Positions 7,547 through 13,513 of a stretch of 20,718 nt of DNA are shown in pieces. The position numbers were made by a program, and so were the translations under genes. A model generated the notes under the pieces. The model had not been told where the DNA came from. It made no database searches and worked only from the letters and a program-made list of their open reading frames with translations. Source of the stretch: Bacteroidota bacterium (GTDB taxonomy: Bacteria > Bacteroidota > Bacteroidia > Chitinophagales > UBA2359); contig JAHDCM010000005.1 of the NCBI GenBank assembly GCA_020629895.1, positions 1 to 20,718 of the forward strand, given 5' to 3'. Position 1 is the stretch's first letter. The number at the start of each line of letters is the position of its first letter.

Positions 7547-7951
7547 ATGAATTTTACTATTATCAAATCAGAAATACGCTTCAAAACATCACGAAGCTCT
7601 GGAAGCGGTGGGCAACATGTTAATAAAGTAGCTACAAAAGTGCAATTAATTTGGAAGATAAAAGCCACTAAAGGTTTATCCGAAAAAGAATTAGCTCTTG
7701 TTGAAAAGCGACTTGTGTCTAAAATAAATACATCAGGGGAGCTAATGATTAGTGTACAAGAAAGTCGTTCACAAGCGCGCAACAAACGCCTAGCTATTCA
7801 AAAATTGGAAGCACTGCTTACCAAAGCTATTAAAGTAGTCAAAAAGCGAAAACCGACACCCATACCAAAAGGCATTGTCGAAAAACGCTTAAAAAACAAA
7901 CAAATTCGTAAAGAAGTAAAAAAGAACCGTCAAAAAATAAGGTTCGAATAG
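7547..7951 (+). CDS. arfB: Alternative ribosome-rescue factor B (peptidyl-tRNA hydrolase)
   Basis: ArfB (YaeJ/ICT1 type) enters ribosomes stalled at the 3' end of a broken mRNA and hydrolyses the peptidyl-tRNA ester. The 134-residue chain has the release-factor catalytic GGQ at residues 21-23 within GSGGQHVNKVATKV. It lacks the codon-reading domains of RF1 and RF2. It ends in a basic tail (about 96-134, rich in Lys and Arg: KKRKPTP, KNKQIRKEVKKNRQK) that in this family lies in the empty mRNA channel. Length and tail are typical. The ATG at 7547 leaves about 20 residues before GGQ, as usual. The gene is followed by a hairpin overlapping its stop and then by comM in the same direction, 55 bp away. 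Confidence 0.93.
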   Translation: MNFTIIKSEIRFKTSRSSGSGGQHVNKVATKVQLIWKIKATKGLSEKELALVEKRLVSKINTSGELMISVQESRSQARNKRLAIQKLEALLTKAIKVVKKRKPTPIPKGIVEKRLKNKQIRKEVKKNRQKIRFE

Positions 7952-7974
7952 GGCTGCAAGTAGCCCTATTTATT
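7948..7974 (+). terminator. Hairpin overlapping the arfB stop codon
   Basis: ATAGGGCT (7948-7955) and AGCCCTAT (7962-7969) form a perfect 8-bp stem with a 6-nt loop, followed by TTATT. The left arm contains the TAG stop of arfB. It looks like an intrinsic terminator or attenuator between arfB and comM, although the U-tract is short. Confidence 0.55.
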
Positions 7975-8006
7975 GAAGCATTTTTAAACACACAAATCAG
8001 TCATAA

Positions 8007-9554
8007 ATGGGGCTTGCAGTTACACAAGGCGGAGCAGTACATGGTGTCGATGCACGCATCATAAAAGTAGAAGTACAAGTTGGAGGCGGTTCTCTCAAAT
8101 ATTTTTTTGTAGGACTGCCCGATGCAGCCGTCAAAGAAGGACAACACCGTATAGAGTCGGCATTAAAAAACAATGGACTCAAAATGCCACGTAAAAAAAT
8201 TGTGGTAAATATGGCACCCGCCAACCTCCGTAAAGAAGGATCAGCTTACGACCTCACCGTCGCCATCGGCATTTTAGCCGCCAATGATGACTTGAAAGCA
8301 AAAAAGAATATTAGCGACTACCTCATTATGGGTGAACTAGCTCTCGATGGCTCACTACGCCCCATCAAAGGGGCCTTACCCATCGCCATCGAAGCACGCC
8401 GCAATCAATACAAAGGCTTTATTCTTCCACTCCAAAACGCCAAAGAAGCAGCTATTGTTAATGAACTCAACGTATATGGTGTACAGAACCTTCAAGAAGT
8501 CATTGACTTTTTGCGTGAAGATAAAATCTTGGAACCTATACAAGTCAATACTCGCGATGAGTTTGCCCATAACATCAACGAATTCGCCTTTGACTTTTCG
8601 GATGTAAAAGGGCAAAAAAACATCAAGCGCGCATTGGAAGTAGCTGCTGCAGGAGGCCATAATGTCATTCTCATTGGCCCACCAGGTGCAGGAAAAACCA
8701 TGCTGGCAAAACGTCTACCTAGTATTCTCCCTCCCTTATCCCTTCACGAAGCTCTCGAAACCACCAAAATCCACTCTGTGGCAGGCAAACTACCAAGCGA
8801 CACCTCGCTTATAGCAGTACGTCCTTTTGTAGCTCCACACCACACCATCAGCGATGTCGCCCTAGTGGGAGGCGGCAACAATCCCCAACCTGGAGCCATT
8901 TCTATGGCACACAATGGCGTACTTTTTCTCGATGAACTCCCCGAATTTAAACGAACAGTACTAGAAGTCATGCGCCAACCGATGGAAGATCGTCGCGTTA
9001 CCATTTCTCGCGCCCGCTTCACGGTCGATTACCCCGCTGGCTTCATGCTGGTTGCCTCTATGAACCCCTGCCCTTGTGGCTTCTACAATCATCCCGAAAA
9101 AGAATGTGTTTGTGCGCCTGGTGTCGTCGTAAAGTACCTCAATAAAATATCTGGGCCACTTATGGATCGTATTGACTTACATGTCGAAGTAACGCCCGTT
9201 TCCTTTGAACGATTAACGAGTAAGGAAGAAAGCGAAAGTAGTCTTGTAGTAAGACAACGTGTGATTGCTGCTCGCGATATTCAAAAGAAACGCTTCGAAA
9301 CCACCAAAAATGTGTATAGCAATGCCCAAATGCCTGCCAATATGGCTCGTAAAATATGTCTACTAAACCAAGCAGGAGATCTGCTCCTCAAAACAGCCAT
9401 GAAACGTCTCGGACTTTCAGCAAGGGCCTATGATCGCATCCTCAAGGTAGCACGCACTATTGCAGATTTAGCCAATAGTGAAACCATCAATGCTGAACAT
9501 TTAGCAGAAGCAATTCAGTTTAGAAGTTTAGACCGAGATTCTTGGGCGGGGTAA
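8007..9554 (+). CDS. comM: ComM/YifB family AAA+ ATPase
   Basis: A 515-residue cytoplasmic ATPase of the YifB/ComM group (Mg-chelatase-like). In naturally competent bacteria ComM is a hexameric helicase that extends the branch during integration of incoming DNA; elsewhere its role is less clear. The N-terminal ChlI-like domain starts GLAVTQGGAVHGVDARIIKVEVQ and contains FFVGLPDAAVKE. The AAA+ core has Walker A GPPGAGKT at 224-231 and Walker B LFLDELPEF at about 306-314. It also has the MNPCPCG stretch (C355, C357) with a following HPEKECVC that may hold a metal. The C-terminal lid (about 430-510) includes LGLSARAYDRILKVARTIADL. The length matches the family. It is followed by repeat copy 2 rather than a simple terminator. 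No other competence gene is visible here. Confidence 0.93.
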   Translation: MGLAVTQGGAVHGVDARIIKVEVQVGGGSLKYFFVGLPDAAVKEGQHRIESALKNNGLKMPRKKIVVNMAPANLRKEGSAYDLTVAIGILAANDDLKAKKNISDYLIMGELALDGSLRPIKGALPIAIEARRNQYKGFILPLQNAKEAAIVNELNVYGVQNLQEVIDFLREDKILEPIQVNTRDEFAHNINEFAFDFSDVKGQKNIKRALEVAAAGGHNVILIGPPGAGKTMLAKRLPSILPPLSLHEALETTKIHSVAGKLPSDTSLIAVRPFVAPHHTISDVALVGGGNNPQPGAISMAHNGVLFLDELPEFKRTVLEVMRQPMEDRRVTISRARFTVDYPAGFMLVASMNPCPCGFYNHPEKECVCAPGVVVKYLNKISGPLMDRIDLHVEVTPVSFERLTSKEESESSLVVRQRVIAARDIQKKRFETTKNVYSNAQMPANMARKICLLNQAGDLLLKTAMKRLGLSARAYDRILKVARTIADLANSETINAEHLAEAIQFRSLDRDSWAG

Positions 9555-9615
9555 GGCACATATCCCTCTATCAATAAAAATCATTCCTAACTCTTCCAAT
9601 CCATCACCTTTTATA

Positions 9616-9861
9616 TTTTTTGGGCGTGCCGCCTATGAACAAAGCGCAATAACCGTTTTACGGTTACTGCGCTTTGTTCATAGCCGTCGGGCTATTCGTT
9701 TGTAGTTGGCTCATAGCTATCTGTTTAGCATAGTCCTAGCGGTGTCTTCCGCTGTCAGCCCCGCTAGTCCTTGCTTCACTAGTTAGCTATTTCGCCAAGC
9801 TACCACTACTATCCCTCACGCGAAAAACGATGGAACGATTGACGATTAAACGTCCGACGGA
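9616..9861 (+). repeat. Structured intergenic element, copy 2
   Basis: Second copy of the element. It begins TTTTTGGGCGTGCC. Its inserted hairpin has 23-nt arms (9633-9655 and 9661-9683) that pair at 22 of 23 positions around a 5-nt loop, with a sequence unrelated to that of copy 1. The shared GTCGGGCTAT and TTGTAGTTG blocks follow. One stem pairs ATAGCTA (9713-9719) with TAGCTAT (9784-9790); inside it CTAGCGG (9736-9742) pairs with CCGCTAG (9761-9767). CTACTATCCCTCACGCG ends at 9822. Copy 2 has a further tail of about 39 bp, to 9861, shared with copy 3 but absent from copy 1. It lies after comM and in front of the 3' end of the convergent recX gene, so its large hairpin may also end transcripts. 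Confidence 0.85.
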
Positions 9862-9911
9862 AAGGCATAAAGCGGCAAATGTGTGATATATGGCAAAGGT
9901 ATAAGTAATGG

Positions 9912-10406
9912 TTAAAAGACCTTTTTAATTTCCTCCATTTCGTAGCCCTTTTGTAGTAAATAACGAACCACTTTCTGGCGATCTTTAAAGGCAAGCGGCT
10001 CTTCCAGTCGCAGAAAGGCTATTTTCTTCTGTATTAATTGTTTAATCATAACCTGATAGTCCTCCTCCTCAATTTCTTCTTCAAAGGCAGGCTCAATATA
10101 CTGTCTAGGTACTTTTTTTTCGTGTAAGCCTTTACGAATCTTCACTCTCCCCCACTTTTTTAGCCGAAATTTATTGGAGACATAAAGATGTACATAGCGT
10201 TTTTCGTTCAAAAAATTTTCGGTAACGAGTTCCTCTACAATCATATCCGCATCTTCTCCTACCACCATTAAGTCGCGCAATTTCTTGCGTACTTCTTGTT
10301 CACAGCGTTCTTGGTACACACAAAATCGCATTAATTTTAAGAAAGCCTTTCGTTGATCCAAGTTAATAATTTTAAAATGACATCGTTTTGTATTGCAATA
10401 ATACAT
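9912..10406 (-). CDS. recX: Regulatory protein RecX
   Basis: RecX binds RecA filaments and limits their growth, damping recombination and the SOS response. The family is recognised by its triple three-helix repeats. The first has RFCVYQERCEQEVRKKL, the second has EELVTENFLNEKRYVHLYVSNKFRLKKWGRVKIRKGL, and the third has QLIQKKIAFLRLEEPLAFKDRQKVVRYLLQKGYEMEEIKKVF at the C-terminus. About 164 residues from the ATG at 10406 fits the family. A longer frame begins at 10439 but would overlap the divergent MFS start. TTG at 10361 (about 149 residues) is also credible because the conserved part begins soon after. recA is not in the window. The gene points toward repeat copy 2. Confidence 0.87.
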   Translation of the reverse strand: MYYCNTKRCHFKIINLDQRKAFLKLMRFCVYQERCEQEVRKKLRDLMVVGEDADMIVEELVTENFLNEKRYVHLYVSNKFRLKKWGRVKIRKGLHEKKVPRQYIEPAFEEEIEEEDYQVMIKQLIQKKIAFLRLEEPLAFKDRQKVVRYLLQKGYEMEEIKKVF

Positions 10407-10413
10407 ACTTTTG
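10406..10413 (+). promoter_or_regulatory. Bacteroidota -7 box (TACTTTTG) of the MFS gene
   Basis: TACTTTTG matches TAnnTTTG at every fixed position and ends 7 nt before the ATG at 10420, so the predicted transcript begins at or next to the start codon. A TTTG at 10387-10390 is only 15 bp away, shorter than the usual -33 spacing, so the upstream half is weak. The box lies inside the possible recX 5' end. Confidence 0.5.
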
Positions 10414-10419
10414 CAGACT

Positions 10420-11706
10420 ATGTCCCAAACAACTCCCATACTTCAAAACAAAGCTGCCATTGTACAGTTATTTATTGCCAATACCATTTCAGGTTTTGCA
10501 CAAGGCATTAGCATGCTTGCCATTCCCTGGTATTTTACTGGTATTTTGGGGCAAACGAGCTTATTTGGGTTTATTTACTTTGGCGTAACCATTATTTCCT
10601 TATTCTGGGGGCTTTTTGCAGGCACCTTAGTAGATCGTTATAATCGCAAGCATTTGTTTTTATTAGAAACAGCTGGTGGAGCGATGATGTTGTTGGGAGT
10701 AGCAGTTTTTGGCTTCACTACTGGTACTGTTCCTTACTACTTAGTAGCCCTCATTTTTGGCGTTACCTTTTGGGCTTATAACCTTCATTATCCTGCCCTT
10801 TATGCCTTTGTACAAGAAATTTCAGATCCGGCTCACTATGGAAAACTAGCCTCTTGGCTAGAAATACAAGGGCAACTTACCTCTGCTATTGCGGGCGGTA
10901 TCGGAGCGTTATTGCTCAGTGGTGTAACTGCGGGTGTATATACTTTTGGCGGTTTCTCTTGGCACATCCCCTTCCATATAGAAGCCTGGAGCATCCAAAA
11001 AGTCTTTTTACTGGATGGAATCACCTATGCTCTTTCTTTTCTGTTAATTCTTCCACTTCGTTATAAGCCCATTGCTATACGCAAAACAGAAAAAATCGGC
11101 TTAGCTGCTCGTATGAAAATTGGAGCCGATTATCTGCGGGCCAACCCACTTGTTTTTATTTTCATCAACGCGTCCTATTTTGTTTTTGTTACCACTATGG
11201 TCATCAATTATATTTTGATGCCCAACTTTGTAAAGAATTACCTAGACAGTGGTGCAGCCGTTTATGCGATTGCTGACGCAGCATTTGCAATTGGCGCGCT
11301 TATTTCAGGTATTTTTATTAGTCGCTTATTTAGAGGTAATAATTTAGTAAGAGGAGCTATTTTTATGACCTTTATTACAGCTATTGCTTTTTTTGTACTT
11401 GTATTTGATCGACAGGTGTGGGTTTTCTGCCTGATGCTCCTCCTTTTTGGTTTGTCTAATTCGGGTTCGCGCATTATTCGAGTTACTTATATTTTTAGGC
11501 GGGTTCCCAATCAGGTAATTGGCCGTGTGCAAAGTATTTTTCAGGTCATCAATGTCTTGTTCCGTTTGTTTTTTATTGCTCTATTCTCGCTTCCCTTCTT
11601 TGTTAGTCATATTGAGTGGTCTTTTGGTATTTTTGGGTTTTGCTGTCTGTTAGCTGCCGCAATTATTATTGGCATTTATCCCAAATTAACGCGTACTAAT
11701 ACTTAA
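10420..11706 (+). CDS. MFS transporter, DHA3/EntS-like exporter
   Basis: A 428-residue inner-membrane protein with about twelve hydrophobic helices. It is likely a proton-driven exporter of small molecules of the MFS_3 group (EntS and macrolide-efflux relatives). The signature loop between helices 2 and 3 is present as AGTLVDRYNRKHLF, with the conserved D-R near residues 72-73. A long loop containing WHIPFHIEAWSIQ occurs between central helices. The ATG at 10420 is chosen because it directly precedes SQTTPILQNKAAIVQLF and sits 7 nt after a perfect -7 box; a TTG nine bases earlier would lie within that box. Its 3' end overlaps the convergent sulfatase gene by 11 bp. The cargo cannot be told from sequence. 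Confidence 0.87.
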   Translation: MSQTTPILQNKAAIVQLFIANTISGFAQGISMLAIPWYFTGILGQTSLFGFIYFGVTIISLFWGLFAGTLVDRYNRKHLFLLETAGGAMMLLGVAVFGFTTGTVPYYLVALIFGVTFWAYNLHYPALYAFVQEISDPAHYGKLASWLEIQGQLTSAIAGGIGALLLSGVTAGVYTFGGFSWHIPFHIEAWSIQKVFLLDGITYALSFLLILPLRYKPIAIRKTEKIGLAARMKIGADYLRANPLVFIFINASYFVFVTTMVINYILMPNFVKNYLDSGAAVYAIADAAFAIGALISGIFISRLFRGNNLVRGAIFMTFITAIAFFVLVFDRQVWVFCLMLLLFGLSNSGSRIIRVTYIFRRVPNQVIGRVQSIFQVINVLFRLFFIALFSLPFFVSHIEWSFGIFGFCCLLAAAIIIGIYPKLTRTNT

Positions 11707-13189
11707 CACTTACCGTATCAATCGCCCAAGAACTAACTGCTTGTGTTAGTTCTTTCTCTAGTTTTCTTTGAAACCGATGATACTTTTTAAACCCTATCAT
11801 ATTTTTATTTTCTTTGAACTCTCCTTTATGATCATATAATTCTGTTCCTACTATTTTATTAGTTCGATTATCTCTCCAAATAGTAAACCGGAAACGATCT
11901 GTTCGCAGGGAATACCCCATAATGAAATTATTACGAATTTGTTGACTAAAAGCCCTTCCATTCCATTTCGCATTAGGATCATTTAAAAGCTTGGTAAAGT
12001 TACGTCCTTGTAAAGAGTTAGCTGGTAAAGAAAGTCCATTTATATCACACAGCGTCGGAAAAATATCTAATAATTCTACAATTCTATTGGTAGCGATGCC
12101 TGCCTTTGGCATATTCGGCACTTTTATGATTAGTGGAGTACGTGTATCTATTTCAAAATTGGAAAATTTACCCCATTTCCCATAATCTCCTAGTTTCCAA
12201 CCATGATCACCACACAATACCACAATGGTATTTTCGGCTAATCCTAATCGTTTTAATTCTCGCAAAACCTTTCCGATTTGGTCGTCAATAAAGCTAACAC
12301 AAGCATAATACCCATGAATAAGCGTTAAGCCTTGTTTATCAGATATTCGTTTTCCAATATCTGTGTATTTACCAATTTCTCCTAATCGTCTCAAGGCTTT
12401 GGAGTAGCTATCAATAGGTTTTGCCCTATTAGTAGGTAGTGTAATTACAGAATCAGGATACAAGTCCCAATATTTTTGAGGAGCAGCAAATGGAAGGTGC
12501 GGCTTTTCGAAGCCTACGGACATGAAAAAGAGAGAATCTTTATATTGGTTTAATGCTTGTATTGCTTGTTTGGTATATCCTACATCTTTATATAGCGAGT
12601 CGGGCATATTTGCTCTTTCAGTAGCAGGTCCCCAAGCCCCTTTTATTTGATTAGACTGCTGAATCACCTCTGGCGAAGCATAGCCTCGCGCATGTGTTCC
12701 TTCTATATTTTGCAGAAAATATTTAGACCATGAAATGCTATCGTTCATTCGATTATTGTGAAATATCTTGCCAATGCTGATAGTAGTGTAACCTTGTTCT
12801 TTGAAATGTTGGGGTAATGTTTTTATATGAGGCAGTTGTTTACGAAAATGATGCACATTACGATATACCCTAGTTGTATCGGGGCGCAAACCTGTAAGCA
12901 TACTGCTTCGAGAGGGGTTACACACTGCCCATTGACAGTAGGCACGATTGAATTGTCTGCCTTGTTTGGCTAACCTATCTATATTGGGTGATATGATTTT
13001 TGTTTGTCCATAACATCCTAATTCTGGTCGCAAATCATCTACCATAATGAGTAACACATTATACGGTTCTTTTGCTCCTTTATTGGCAAGGGTTGTTTTT
13101 TGTGCGACACTAAAAAAAGGACTGATTAGTACACAAAAACAAATAAGTAACAAGTGCGTATTTTTAGAAAAAAAGGGCATGTTATTCAT
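11696..13189 (-). CDS. Secreted sulfatase, iduronate-2-sulfatase-like
   Basis: A type I sulfatase of 497 residues that would remove sulfate esters from a sulfated polysaccharide or glycosaminoglycan outside the cytoplasm. Residues 1-29 form a signal peptide (hydrophobic LLLICFCVLISPFFSVA). Metal-binding DD is at 51-52. The active-site signature C90-N-P-S-R94 followed by SSMLTG is intact, with C90 expected to be converted to formylglycine. The sequence after it, GLRPDTTRVY, later GKIFH, the HLPF stretch, and GDHGWKLGDYGKWGKFSNFEIDTRTPLI all follow the human iduronate-2-sulfatase pattern closely. The maturing anSME enzyme and any lyase or SusCD pair are not in the window, so it looks like an isolated gene. 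The ATG at 13189 is used; M4 is also possible. Repeat copy 3 lies in the same direction, ending about 14 bp before the start. Confidence 0.92.
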   Translation of the reverse strand: MNNMPFFSKNTHLLLICFCVLISPFFSVAQKTTLANKGAKEPYNVLLIMVDDLRPELGCYGQTKIISPNIDRLAKQGRQFNRAYCQWAVCNPSRSSMLTGLRPDTTRVYRNVHHFRKQLPHIKTLPQHFKEQGYTTISIGKIFHNNRMNDSISWSKYFLQNIEGTHARGYASPEVIQQSNQIKGAWGPATERANMPDSLYKDVGYTKQAIQALNQYKDSLFFMSVGFEKPHLPFAAPQKYWDLYPDSVITLPTNRAKPIDSYSKALRRLGEIGKYTDIGKRISDKQGLTLIHGYYACVSFIDDQIGKVLRELKRLGLAENTIVVLCGDHGWKLGDYGKWGKFSNFEIDTRTPLIIKVPNMPKAGIATNRIVELLDIFPTLCDINGLSLPANSLQGRNFTKLLNDPNAKWNGRAFSQQIRNNFIMGYSLRTDRFRFTIWRDNRTNKIVGTELYDHKGEFKENKNMIGFKKYHRFQRKLEKELTQAVSSWAIDTVSVKY

Positions 13190-13203
13190 TTTTTAGCGGC
13201 AAC

Positions 13204-13492
13204 TCCATCGGACGTTTAATTGTCAATCGTTCCATCGTTTTTCGCGTGAGGGATAGTAGTGGTAGCTTGGTGAACTAGAAAGGTGGTGAAGCTTCGCCTA
13301 GCAGGGCTGACGAAGGAAGACACTGCTAGGCGTTTAGCGGAACACCTTGTCTAGGAGACAACTACAAGCGGATAGCCCGACCTGGAATACTAGGGACTGA
13401 GGGATTAAATAGATGAAGGATTGAGGAAAAAATCGCTTCCATGCATTTACTAGCAAACCTCCCTCAGTTCCTAGTATGGAAGGACACGCCCA
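13204..13492 (-). repeat. Structured intergenic element, copy 3
   Basis: Third copy, reversed. Read on the minus strand it begins TGGGCGTGTCC (13492 downward). It carries an inserted hairpin with 18-bp arms (13460-13477 with 13387-13404, one G-T pair) around a long 55-nt loop. GTCGGGCTAT and TTGTAGTTG follow. The stem formed by 13343-13354 and 13275-13285 (CTAGA..AAGGTG with CACCTTTCTAG, one bulge) encloses a perfect 10-bp stem (CGCCTAGCAG with CTGCTAGGCG; 13323-13332 and 13295-13304). CTACTATCCCTCACGCG follows, then a tail to 13204 that matches copy 2 with two differences. It sits about 14 bp before the sulfatase ATG in the sense direction, so it is likely part of that mRNA's leader or a separate RNA ending there. 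It is 21 bp beyond the stop of the YfhO gene. Confidence 0.85.
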
Positions 13493-13513
13493 GCATTATT
13501 AATAATTGGGTGA

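Noticed and set aside
9809..9994. Minus-strand frame of 61 residues across the element tail and the recX end
   Set aside because: It lies in the repeat tail and overlaps recX coding DNA; its composition is that of a chance frame, and it arises from the repeated tail sequence.
10411..10419. TTG at 10411 as the start of the MFS gene
   Set aside because: It falls inside the -7 promoter box, and an ATG three codons later fits the family start better.
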